Source: HGM04593 sp964458275
GTDB taxonomy: Bacteria; Bacteroidota; Bacteroidia; Bacteroidales; Bacteroidaceae
Length of the DNA stretch: 13,397 bases
Direction of reading: 5' to 3'
Assembly: GCA_964458275.1 (NCBI GenBank)
Contig: CAYWIE010000054.1
Span: forward strand, 1 to 13,397
Positions 1-7,495 of the stretch are shown here, piece after piece. The notes beneath the pieces were generated by a model. It was not told the origin of the DNA and made no database searches. It was given only the letters and a program-made list of their open reading frames with translations. The stretch's first letter is position 1; each line of letters starts with the position of its first letter. The translations under genes and the position numbers were made by a program.

Positions 1-278
1 ATGAGGTTCTGACTACTCGCTAATGGTAAATTGAATTTATAGAACCTCCCATAATGGATTCTAATAGTTTATATTTGTTTCAATTTTGAAAAATGATGTG
101 CAATCTCAAACAGAGACAAAGTCATTTTTCATATAACGGGATTCCTTATTACATTTTTTTGCAATATAAGCAAAAATTATTTAAATAAACAAGAAGAAAC
201 CTAATAAAAGATTCCATAAGACTGTGTTCGTTGCAATCTTATGGAAACTTCATCTTAGATATTGTTCTTATCTAAACT
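1..278. other. Left-edge intergenic region
   Basis: No convincing gene is seen; the longest plus-strand ATG frame here codes about 31 unremarkable residues. The stretch is AT-rich. An 8-base perfect inverted repeat (GAGGTTCT at 3-10, AGAACCTC at 41-48, 30-base spacer) lies at the edge and could belong to a neighbour outside the window. The operon terminator at 202-246 is listed separately. Confidence 0.5.
202..246 (-). terminator. Rho-independent terminator of the efflux operon
   Basis: On the minus strand a perfect 10-base stem (TTCCATAAGA, pairing with TCTTATGGAA; arms at 237-246 and 212-221) encloses a 15-base loop and is followed by the U-rich run TCTTTTATTA. It starts 33 bases after the stop codon of the last permease gene, where the operon's transcript should end. 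Confidence 0.75.
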
Positions 279-2618
279 CTACTCCCTGCGTATGACCTCC
301 GCCGGGTTGACAGACATAATCATCCTTATCCTGTGCCACATTACAACTGCCAGCAGAGCCAACATCCCGAAATAGACGCAGATGCCGTATCCGACAATGA
401 ATTCCAATCCCATCGCTGTTGAATAGGCACCGCCATTCTTCCAATAGAATCCCGCCAACAGCGGATAGCTCACAAGGAACGTAACGGTGAACGTAAGCAC
501 ATAAGGAGCGACGAACCGCCGCAGAATGTCGCTGCCACGCGCACCGTTTATCTTCCTGACTGCAATCTCCTTCTGCTTGGTGGTTGCATCGAGAGAGATG
601 ATCGAATAGATGCTCAGCACCACAACCAGCAGGCTGATGAATGCCATGATGTATGCCACGTGCTTGAACATTCTGTAGGCAGCGTTAAGTTCGTCCATTG
701 CATATTTCAGCGTCGGAACAACGACGTCGAATGTACGTGGCTGGAACTTATAATATACCTCCTCGAATCTCTTCCGCGCCTCCTCTATCGACACGCCCTC
801 CTTTATGCGGTAGTAGTATTTATGGAAATTCTTGTTGCTTACAAAGAATATCGAACCGTTGAAAGGCACTTTGCCAAGATGGTCAACAAAAGCCATCTGT
901 CCGTCGAAGGTAAAATCGTAGTCTGCCACTCCCGCAACGGTATATCTGCGACCGCCGGAGAGCTCCAGCGTGCCGTCGTAGTTGCCCCGTTCGAGCAGGC
1001 ATTTGTGCAGTTTCCTGTCGATATATACATAGCCGGTCTCGTCGGGCGAAACAATCTTGCCATTCATGGGGATGTTGAAGAACTCGAAATAGTTTGGCAT
1101 GCCGCCGTATGTGATTATGTCGGCATATATCGAGTCGCCGTTTACATATATCGTTTGGTAGTTGATACTGAGTTTTCGTTCTGTCTCATATTCCACTGCG
1201 GTGAAACTTTCCACGACGGGAAGTTTTTCGAGCAAAGGCCTTATATCCTCCCAGTTCTTTACCCATTTGTCGAGAAGGAAAATCCTCTCCATCTCACTGT
1301 CGGACATTCTGTCTTCGTGGCGTCCGCGCTCGACGGACTCCATCTTCAACGCAACGCTCAAGAAGCCTAAGCAGACAATGGCGACAAGAAACTGGAGTGC
1401 CACCATGAAATTGCGCATGGCACTACCCTGCCTGTGGCGCATGAGGCTGCCCTGCATGCTTGCCCTGCGCAAGCGGAGTATGGGCAGAAGTATCACCATC
1501 AAGGCAATGGCAAATGCTATGAGGGTTGTCTGCAACTGCGTGGCAAGTATCGCATCCAAAGGTATTGCGTTGACAAAATCAAGATTCATATATTCGACAT
1601 ACAGCACAGAAAGTTCACTTATTACGCACGACAGCAGGAACGACACTGTGAGCATGATGAATACCTCGCTTGCCAGCAGCATATATAGTCCGCGGTTGTT
1701 CGAACCGAGACACTTGCGCAGGGCAAGCTCGCGCTGGCGCGAGTAGAACATCTGTATCATGAACTTGATGAAATTTATCAGTCCGGTGATAAATATCAGC
1801 AGCGAAAATGCCCCAAGCGCCAGCATTGTCAACCAGAATCCGGGGTTGGTCTTGCTGTAGTCGCGCACCTCAATCTCGAACGGAGCGCCGTCGTCTGCCG
1901 CTTTCCATACGATGCCGTCGAAGCTGCTCTGAATATCGTTTGTCGAATAGCCGCTCTTTGTGCAGGCATTTATATATGCACACCTGTCCCTGTCGGCAAT
2001 GGGAGCATATATGTAGCACTCGTTGCCTGCACCGGGGGAGACAATCTGACAGACCCCCGCAATGCGGTAGCTCTTGTTAACGTAATAGTTTTCACGGCTT
2101 TTCTCTACAGTGTCCTTCAGCAAAGTAAGGCTTTTCCCTATGGGACTTTCAGTTCCGAACATCTTATGCGCCAACTGCTCGGTTACGATAATCTCGTTGT
2201 CGCCTATGGAGTCGCGTCCCTCAATCATCAGCGAGCCTCGCGGGTCGTAGTCGTACCTGAAAAATTCTGAAGAAATACCCTCAGCACAGGCCTCGTAAAG
2301 TTCCTCCACATTGTCGCAATATGCCCATATGTATTCGGTCTTTCCTCCATGCGCACGTAGGTCGCGCAGCCCTTCAATTCTCTTGTCGGCAATCTGTCTG
2401 TATTCGCTGCCTGTGATAGAGCGCCCATTCCGGTGTTCGCTCTCTTTATTCTTTTTGAAAAGCTCTATCTGTTGCAGTGTGCCGAATTGGAATTTGACGA
2501 CAGTGCCCAAATAGCCGTTGATGGTGAGTCCGATAGCCATGCAGAGTGCCGACACTGCTGTGTGGAGCTTATATTTCGCCAACTGGCGGAATGCCATCTT
2601 AATATAATGTAAAATCAT
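279..2618 (-). CDS. ABC transporter permease, FtsX/MacB-like (distal paralogue)
   Basis: Inner-membrane permease of a MacB/FtsX-type ABC exporter, which couples ATP hydrolysis in the cytoplasm to movements of its periplasmic domain. An N-terminal membrane segment (about residues 20-40) is followed by a MacB-like periplasmic domain (about 45-255). A first FtsX domain (about 262-385) carries the coupling sequence RQRELALRKCLGS at 294-306. A second half repeats the plan: membrane segment 403-425, periplasmic part 430-645, and FtsX segments 652-765 with KQKEIAVRKINGA at 681-693. The C-terminus NPAEVIRRE is typical of the family. The start follows the upstream permease's stop by 18 bases, and the protein aligns from residue 1 with that paralogue. 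It is the last gene of the operon. The substrate cannot be read from sequence. Confidence 0.93.
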   Translation of the reverse strand: MILHYIKMAFRQLAKYKLHTAVSALCMAIGLTINGYLGTVVKFQFGTLQQIELFKKNKESEHRNGRSITGSEYRQIADKRIEGLRDLRAHGGKTEYIWAYCDNVEELYEACAEGISSEFFRYDYDPRGSLMIEGRDSIGDNEIIVTEQLAHKMFGTESPIGKSLTLLKDTVEKSRENYYVNKSYRIAGVCQIVSPGAGNECYIYAPIADRDRCAYINACTKSGYSTNDIQSSFDGIVWKAADDGAPFEIEVRDYSKTNPGFWLTMLALGAFSLLIFITGLINFIKFMIQMFYSRQRELALRKCLGSNNRGLYMLLASEVFIMLTVSFLLSCVISELSVLYVEYMNLDFVNAIPLDAILATQLQTTLIAFAIALMVILLPILRLRRASMQGSLMRHRQGSAMRNFMVALQFLVAIVCLGFLSVALKMESVERGRHEDRMSDSEMERIFLLDKWVKNWEDIRPLLEKLPVVESFTAVEYETERKLSINYQTIYVNGDSIYADIITYGGMPNYFEFFNIPMNGKIVSPDETGYVYIDRKLHKCLLERGNYDGTLELSGGRRYTVAGVADYDFTFDGQMAFVDHLGKVPFNGSIFFVSNKNFHKYYYRIKEGVSIEEARKRFEEVYYKFQPRTFDVVVPTLKYAMDELNAAYRMFKHVAYIMAFISLLVVVLSIYSIISLDATTKQKEIAVRKINGARGSDILRRFVAPYVLTFTVTFLVSYPLLAGFYWKNGGAYSTAMGLEFIVGYGICVYFGMLALLAVVMWHRIRMIMSVNPAEVIRRE

Positions 2619-2636
2619 AATTCAAACAGCTTTTAA

Positions 2637-4952
2637 TTATTCCCGGCGTACGACCTCCGCCGGATTGACAGACATAATCACCTTTATCTTATGCCATGTT
2701 ACAATCGCAATCAGAGCCATTATTCCGAAATATATCATCGCGCCTGTGGCAAATATCACACCGTTGCCCATCATTCTTACGGTACTTCCTACGGCACTGT
2801 AATAGAAGCATACCAATGTCGGATATACAATAAGGAATGTAACGGTGTAAGTAATCAGATAGGGTACGACGAAGCGTCTGAGAATGTCGCCACGGCGGGC
2901 ACCGTTTATTTTCCTGATTGCAATCTCTTTCTGCTTAGTAGTCGCATCGAGCGAAATTGTAGAATAGATGCTCAGCACCACAACCAGCAGACTGATGATA
3001 GCCATGATAAATGCAACGTGCTTCATCATTCTGTTGCTGCTATTCATTTCGTCCAATCTCTCCTTGAGGGTTGGCATTACTATTTCGAACGTACGTGGCA
3101 GGAATTTATAGAATACATTCTCGAACTCACGTCGTGCATCCTTCATCGACACCCCCTCCTTAATGCGGTAGAAGAATGTTCGGTTTGTAGGATTTACAAA
3201 GAATATCGAACCGCTAAACGGCTGTGGCTCATAAGCACCGGCATAAATTCTATTCCACTCTTTGGTGAAGGTATGGTCTATAACTCCTGCAACATTGTAT
3301 TTTTGTCCGCCGGCAAGTTCTATCGTTCCGTCGTAGCTGCCGCTGTCGATCAGTGTCTTGTGCAGTTTCTTGTCGATATATACATAGCTTGTCTCGTTGG
3401 GCGAAACTATTTTGCCATCCACATCGAGCCTGAAGAACTTGAAGTAGCTTGGATCGCCGTATGCTATGAGGTCGGCAATGACAGAGTCGTTGTTTATATA
3501 CACTCTTTTGAAATTGATGCCGACCTTGCTAAAAGTTTCCATGCTGGTCGATGTAACATCCTCGACGATGGGCAGTTCTTCGAGCAACGGAGCTATCTGC
3601 TCCCAATTGTGATAGAAATTGGCGGTAATAAAAATCCTGTCAAGTTCTTCCTCAGTCAGTTGTTCTTTGTGTCTGCCGCCCTCATTTTTTTCTGTCTGTA
3701 TGGCAATAGCAAGGAACGAAAAACAGATGATGGCAACCATCAGCTGGAGTCCTAACATGAAATTGCGCATCTTGTTCCCCTGACGGTGGCGCATCAGCGC
3801 TCCTCGCATACTTGCGCGACGCAGCTTGAATATAGGAATCAATATTACCACAAGCGCAATAATGAATGCCATAATAGTTGTGTGCAGCTGCATCGGTATT
3901 ATCATCCTCATCGGAATGTCCTTGAACGTATCCACATTTATATAGTCGAGATATAGGAATGAGAGTTCGCTGGTTATGCAGGACAGGATGAACGACACGG
4001 CGAGCATGATGAATACTTCGCTTGCCAACAGCATATAGAGTCCGAGATTATTAGAGCCGAGACACTTGCGCAGGGCAAGCTCGCGCTGACGCGAGTAGAA
4101 CATCTGTATCATGAACTTCATGAAGTTTATGAGTCCCGTAGCAAATATCAGCAATGAGAAGAGTATAAGCAATACTGCGGTCATCCACAATTCGTAGTCG
4201 GTATTTGTAGCGATAACAACGATTGAGAATGGTGCACCGTTCTCTGATTCCTTCCACTCCACACTGTCAATTGCTTTCTGTACCTCCTTCTTGGAATATC
4301 CATCCTTGATGAACGCAGAGGTAAACGCAAGAATAGTCTTGTCATGCATCGGTGCATATATCTGGTACTTATTGACATTCGAGTAGAGATTGTTGCACAC
4401 GCCCACGATTCGGTAGGTTCTTCCGGCATAGAAATTCTCACCACGACGGGCATCAACGCCTATGCTGTCTGTCAAAAGTGTAAGGCTTTTGCCTATGGGT
4501 GTTTCTTCTCCAAAAATCCTCTCAGCCAATTTGTCGCTGATGATAATCTCATTCTCGCCAATGGAATCTCGTCCGGCAAGAATCAATCTGCCGCGCGGGT
4601 CTGCATAGTGTCTGAAAAAATCGGGTGAAACACCCCTTGCCTGAATTTGATAAAGTTCTTCGACATTGTCGCTGTATGCCAGCAGTTTCTCCAAAGTATA
4701 GTCGTGGGCATTGAAGCCATACAACCCTTCGATGCCGGCATCTACTATCTTTTTATACTCGGCGTATGTCGTCTGGTTGCCGTTTCTTTTAGACAAATAC
4801 ACCTGATTGCTGCTATCGAACTGACACTTTACGGCAACGCCTATGTAACCGTTAATCGTCAGTCCCACCGCCATACATATTGCCGACACAATAGTGTGGA
4901 ACTTATATTTCAGCAGCTGGCGCACTGCCATTTTCATATAATGTATAAGCAT
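2637..4952 (-). CDS. ABC transporter permease, FtsX/MacB-like (proximal paralogue)
   Basis: A second inner-membrane FtsX-type permease, 771 residues, with the same layout as its downstream neighbour: membrane segment about 20-40, MacB-like periplasmic domain about 45-250, FtsX block 257-377 with RQRELALRKCLGS at 288-300, a second membrane segment about 396-418, a second periplasmic part, and a C-terminal FtsX block 645-757 with KQKEIAIRKINGA at 673-685. It starts 12 bases after the ATPase stop and lies in the same operon. The membrane and coupling segments are nearly identical between the paralogues, while the periplasmic parts have drifted. With one ATPase for two permeases, a heterodimer similar in arrangement to LolC/LolE with LolD is possible, but so are two homodimeric exporters sharing the ATPase. 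Confidence 0.93.
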   Translation of the reverse strand: MLIHYMKMAVRQLLKYKFHTIVSAICMAVGLTINGYIGVAVKCQFDSSNQVYLSKRNGNQTTYAEYKKIVDAGIEGLYGFNAHDYTLEKLLAYSDNVEELYQIQARGVSPDFFRHYADPRGRLILAGRDSIGENEIIISDKLAERIFGEETPIGKSLTLLTDSIGVDARRGENFYAGRTYRIVGVCNNLYSNVNKYQIYAPMHDKTILAFTSAFIKDGYSKKEVQKAIDSVEWKESENGAPFSIVVIATNTDYELWMTAVLLILFSLLIFATGLINFMKFMIQMFYSRQRELALRKCLGSNNLGLYMLLASEVFIMLAVSFILSCITSELSFLYLDYINVDTFKDIPMRMIIPMQLHTTIMAFIIALVVILIPIFKLRRASMRGALMRHRQGNKMRNFMLGLQLMVAIICFSFLAIAIQTEKNEGGRHKEQLTEEELDRIFITANFYHNWEQIAPLLEELPIVEDVTSTSMETFSKVGINFKRVYINNDSVIADLIAYGDPSYFKFFRLDVDGKIVSPNETSYVYIDKKLHKTLIDSGSYDGTIELAGGQKYNVAGVIDHTFTKEWNRIYAGAYEPQPFSGSIFFVNPTNRTFFYRIKEGVSMKDARREFENVFYKFLPRTFEIVMPTLKERLDEMNSSNRMMKHVAFIMAIISLLVVVLSIYSTISLDATTKQKEIAIRKINGARRGDILRRFVVPYLITYTVTFLIVYPTLVCFYYSAVGSTVRMMGNGVIFATGAMIYFGIMALIAIVTWHKIKVIMSVNPAEVVRRE

Positions 4953-4964
4953 GGCTGTAGTGTG

Positions 4965-5657
4965 CTAAATGTTCTTCTTGCTTGTCTCTATGGTTACTTC
5001 GCCGTCGAACAGGTTCACTATGCGGTCGGCATACGATGCGTCGCGTTGCGAGTGGGTTACCATCACTATGGTTGTGCCCTCGTCGTTGAGTCGGCGCAGA
5101 AGTTCCATCACCTCGATACCGTTTTTCGAATCGAGGTTACCGGTAGGTTCGTCGGCAAGGATAATTTCGGGGGCGGCGACCACTGCACGTGCTATTGCCA
5201 CACGCTGCTGCTGTCCGCCCGACAGCTGTTGGGGGAAATGCTTCGAGCGGTGCGTGATGTCCATGCGCTGCATGGCTTCCTCTACACGTTGTTTGCGCTC
5301 CTTCTTTGAGATTCCCATGTAGAGCAACGGAAGCTCGATATTCTCATATACATTAAGGTCGTCGATGAGGTTGAAGCTCTGGAATACAAAGCCTATCACT
5401 CCCTTGCGCAGACTGGTGCGGTTCTCCTCTGTGAAACGTGCCACATCGGTTCCGTTGAGGTAGTAGCTGCCCTCGGTGGGATTGTCGAGAAGTCCCAAAA
5501 TATTCAGCAGTGTGGATTTGCCACAACCCGACGGGCCCATGATTGCTACAAACTCGCCTTTTGATACTTCGAAGTCAACGCCGTTCAACGCCCATGTCTC
5601 CAATTCCTCGGTGCGGAACGCCTTTTTGATTTTTTCTGCTTTAATAATCTTTTCCAT
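4965..5657 (-). CDS. ABC transporter ATP-binding protein, MacB/LolD type
   Basis: Cytoplasmic ATPase that powers the two FtsX-type permeases encoded just downstream. At 230 residues it has the usual length of the stand-alone LolD/MacB-like ATPases. All nucleotide-binding motifs are intact: Walker A GPSGCGKST at 41-49, Q-loop glutamine at 93, ABC signature LSGGQ at 145-149, Walker B IILADE at 165-170, the D-loop GNLDS at 173-177, and the switch histidine at 202 (VTHSQ). The sequence FVFQSFNLI after the Q-loop is characteristic of the MacB/LolD group. The gene is 12 bases from the next permease gene, but 110 bases separate it from the fusion-protein gene upstream, and that gap contains a hairpin. 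LolD itself (lipoprotein sorting) is less likely because fusion protein and TolC genes accompany it. Confidence 0.96.
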   Translation of the reverse strand: MEKIIKAEKIKKAFRTEELETWALNGVDFEVSKGEFVAIMGPSGCGKSTLLNILGLLDNPTEGSYYLNGTDVARFTEENRTSLRKGVIGFVFQSFNLIDDLNVYENIELPLLYMGISKKERKQRVEEAMQRMDITHRSKHFPQQLSGGQQQRVAIARAVVAAPEIILADEPTGNLDSKNGIEVMELLRRLNDEGTTIVMVTHSQRDASYADRIVNLFDGEVTIETSKKNI

Positions 5658-5714
5658 ATTCGTTACAAATTAAATAAATTTATTCCATGTTTTAAAAATC
5701 TTTTTTCCAAACGG

Positions 5715-5748
5715 GGGGAGTTCCCGATTGTTTGTGATGGAACTCCCC
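5715..5748. repeat. Hairpin between fusion-protein and ATPase genes
   Basis: A perfect 10-base inverted repeat, GGGGAGTTCC at 5715-5724 and GGAACTCCCC at 5739-5748, with a 14-base loop. It lies in the 110-base gap inside the operon. On the minus strand it is followed by GTTTGGAAAAAAGATTTTT, not an immediate U-run, so it may be a weak attenuator or an RNA-processing or stability element instead of a full terminator. Confidence 0.6.
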
Positions 5749-5767
5749 ACCCGGCCATAACTTATTT

Positions 5768-7018
5768 TTATTTTATCCTCAATCTCTCAGCATCATCAAA
5801 TTCCATATACTCCGACACAATAACCTTGTCGCCCTCGCGCAATCCCTCGATTACCTCGAACTGTTTGGGATTCTGACGGCCGATGACGATGGGAACGCGC
5901 TCGGCTGTCGCTCCCGATTCGCTCAGTTTGTATATGTATCGTCCGCCGTTGGACGAATAGAACTTGCCGCGGGGAATGACAAGAGTCTTTTCGGGGCGTC
6001 CGAGCTCTATCTGTATATTGTAGCTCTTTCCTACACGGGCATTTTCGGGCTTGTCGCCGGTGAACAGCAGCTCCACGCTGAATGTCTGGTTCTTTACTTC
6101 GGGCACCACTTTCGAAATTTTCATAGGAAATTTTACCCCCTGATAGGTTACGCTTGCCGGCAGCCCTACGTTTATGCGATCGACATAATATTCGCTCAGG
6201 TTGACCATCACCTTGTAGTCGTCGAGGATATTTATCTCGGCAATGCTCTCGCCCGACGACACACGCTGTCCGGGTGTTGCAGCCACATAGCCCAGCTGTC
6301 CCCGCAGCGGACTGCGCAGGACAAGATTATCCATGCGGTTGCGGGTGTGTATGAATTTGTCGCGACTGTTCTCAAGCTCGTTGTCGAGCAGAGAGCGCTG
6401 AATGAGGTTCACAGCCGAATCGTGCTTAAGGCTTTCGAGCGTAAGGCGGCTCTTTTTGAGATTGTAATTGTATTCATCCTCTGACACTTCGAGTTGTGCC
6501 TTGCTCTTGATTCCCATGCGCGCCTCCTCCTTGTCGAGATTGTGGCTCTTTTCGAGCCGTCTGATGTCATACTCAGCCTGAAGCATCTGCTGGCGCAGCG
6601 ACAGGCTCTTCTGCTCCATCTGGTATTGTTGCAGACGGTGGTTCAACTGCTGTTTTTCCCATGCGAGACGCTCCTCTTCGATGCTGCGCAAAAGTTCGGG
6701 ATTCTCCATCACTAAAATGGTGTCTCCTTCTTCGAGCATGGCACCGCTGGTTGCAACTATCTGCGAAATGTACCCTCCTTCGCGGCTGTTTACCTTGATG
6801 TTAAGTATGGGCTGCACGATGCCCGTTACATCAATGTATTCGTGAAAATCCTCCATTTTTGCTTCTCCGTAATCGAGTTCTTCGTCGTCAACAAGTATTG
6901 TACGTGGACCGACTATCATGCTTATGTTGAGAGCAAGCAGTGCCAATAGTGCTATGCCCGACAGCAACCAGTATTTGTGGCGTATGTACCACGCGCGTTT
7001 TTCTAATTTTATATCCAT
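5768..7018 (-). CDS. Membrane fusion protein (HlyD/MacA family, efflux periplasmic adaptor)
   Basis: Periplasmic adaptor that bridges the inner-membrane ABC permease and the outer-membrane TolC-like channel. It has a short cytoplasmic N-terminus and one membrane anchor (about residues 17-36). The first half of the lipoyl (barrel-sandwich) domain is at about 66-112. A long glutamine- and glutamate-rich helical hairpin (about 108-228) should contact the channel. The second lipoyl half is at about 228-262 (LRSPLRGQLGYVAATPGQ), the beta-barrel at about 265-345, and the membrane-proximal domain at about 345-416, ending ALREGDKV-like (GLREGDKVIVSE). The length of 416 residues is normal. The start codon sits about 25 bases below a candidate promoter. 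The neighbours, an ATPase and two permeases downstream and tolC upstream, fit a MacA-like role. Confidence 0.93.
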   Translation of the reverse strand: MDIKLEKRAWYIRHKYWLLSGIALLALLALNISMIVGPRTILVDDEELDYGEAKMEDFHEYIDVTGIVQPILNIKVNSREGGYISQIVATSGAMLEEGDTILVMENPELLRSIEEERLAWEKQQLNHRLQQYQMEQKSLSLRQQMLQAEYDIRRLEKSHNLDKEEARMGIKSKAQLEVSEDEYNYNLKKSRLTLESLKHDSAVNLIQRSLLDNELENSRDKFIHTRNRMDNLVLRSPLRGQLGYVAATPGQRVSSGESIAEINILDDYKVMVNLSEYYVDRINVGLPASVTYQGVKFPMKISKVVPEVKNQTFSVELLFTGDKPENARVGKSYNIQIELGRPEKTLVIPRGKFYSSNGGRYIYKLSESGATAERVPIVIGRQNPKQFEVIEGLREGDKVIVSEYMEFDDAERLRIK

Positions 7019-7047
7019 AGTATTACTTTTTTATTATTGGTGTTCGG

Positions 7048-7077
7048 TAAACATATATAATTCTTTCTAACTACAAT
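7048..7077 (-). promoter_or_regulatory. Candidate Bacteroidetes promoter for the adaptor-ATPase-permease genes
   Basis: On the minus strand, ATTG (7077-7074) is followed after 18 bases by TATGTTTA (7055-7048). This matches the Bacteroidetes pattern TTG / TAnnTTTG in 7 of 8 positions including both wildcards, with one mismatch in the -7 box. The start point would be near 7041-7043, giving a leader of about 25 bases. It would let the adaptor, ATPase and permeases be expressed independently of the tolC-like gene. Confidence 0.4.
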
Positions 7078-7142
7078 TCATATCTCTTTACAAGTTCCCT
7101 TTTGCTTCATTGAGTGGTGTATTGATGCGCATTTAGCTTTTA

Positions 7143-7319
7143 GGCAGACGGCGTCAATGACTTTTGGAGAAGGCGAGGACTGTTTGAGTGAGCGTAGCGA
7201 GCGATATGGTTGGCTTCGCCTACCACCGGCTGCGCTCGTTTACAATTTGCAAGCAAGCTTGCATTGTATTCGCTGGCACGGTCGTTCCGCAGCCCCAAAA
7301 GTCATCAGCTTCGGCTGCC
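7143..7319. repeat. Extragenic palindromic element
   Basis: Flanking arms form an imperfect inverted repeat. GGCAG at 7143-7147 pairs with CTGCC at 7315-7319, and ATGACTTTTGG at 7157-7167 pairs perfectly with CCAAAAGTCAT at 7295-7305. Inside are more palindromes: a hairpin at 7241-7268 (TACAAT/ATTGTA outer stem, GCAAG/CTTGC inner stem), GGTTGGC-TTC-GCCTACC at 7209-7225 with one mismatch, and CAGC-TTCG-GCTG at 7306-7317. The composition differs from neighbouring genes. From memory, similar GGCGAGGACTGTTTGAG-containing elements recur between genes in Bacteroidales genomes, but I could not verify this. Confidence 0.65.
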
Positions 7320-7322
7320 GTT

Positions 7323-7340
7323 AAAAAAGCGCCCATGCGC
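7323..7340 (-). terminator. Possible weak terminator after the tolC-like gene
   Basis: On the minus strand GCGC-ATGG-GCGC is followed directly by TTTTTT. The stem has only four base pairs, all G-C. The 11-bp hairpin at 7352-7377 lies just before it. Together they could end or reduce transcription coming from tolC, about 155 bases past its stop codon. Confidence 0.3.
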
Positions 7341-7351
7341 AGAGCTCTTTG

Positions 7352-7377
7352 GTTCTTTCTGTCGGCACAGAAAGAAC
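7352..7377. repeat. Perfect 11-bp hairpin
   Basis: GTTCTTTCTGT at 7352-7362 pairs perfectly with ACAGAAAGAAC at 7367-7377 around the four-base loop CGGC. No U-run follows on the plus strand. It lies beside the larger palindromic element and may be part of the same repeat family or an mRNA 3'-end stabiliser for the tolC-like transcript. Confidence 0.7.
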
Positions 7378-7495
7378 GTAAACTTTGTTTAAATCGAAAT
7401 AATATAAGACTGCCATAGAATGTAAAAACTGTTTGGTGAAAAACAATATATTATTTTTAAGCGGACAACAATATTTTATATCCATATGTATTCTT

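Larger units (their letters stand above)
7019..7495. other. Gene-free 477-base gap between tolC-like and adaptor genes
   Basis: No reading frame here looks like a protein; short frames are translations of palindromic DNA. From left to right it holds a candidate promoter for the adaptor gene (7048-7077), a long imperfect inverted-repeat element with internal hairpins (7143-7319), a short GC hairpin with a U-run on the minus strand (7323-7340), an 11-base-pair perfect hairpin (7352-7377), and about 115 AT-rich bases up to the tolC-like stop codon in which I see nothing. Confidence 0.7.

Noticed and set aside
3..48. Eight-base inverted repeat at the left edge as a possible terminator.
   Set aside because: The 30-base loop is long and no U-run is visible on either strand within the window; mentioned only as part of the left-edge region.
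70..77. Perfect TAnnTTTG -7 box (TATATTTG) on the plus strand near the left edge.
   Set aside because: There is no TTG at the -33 distance and no credible reading frame downstream.
2691..3755. Long plus-strand open frame (354 codons) antisense to the proximal permease.
   Set aside because: Permease motifs on the minus strand are unambiguous; the antisense translation is rich in His, Tyr and Cys with no domain, and is a by-product of codon use.
7274..7289. Plus-strand TGGCACG-GTCG-TTCCG resembling a sigma-54 promoter inside the palindromic element.
   Set aside because: The -12 half does not match (TTCC, not TTGC) and no plus-strand gene follows.
7188..7418. Short overlapping frames (about 60-76 codons) in the gap between tolC-like and adaptor genes.
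   Set aside because: They translate palindromic repeat DNA, differ in all frames and show no protein-like features.
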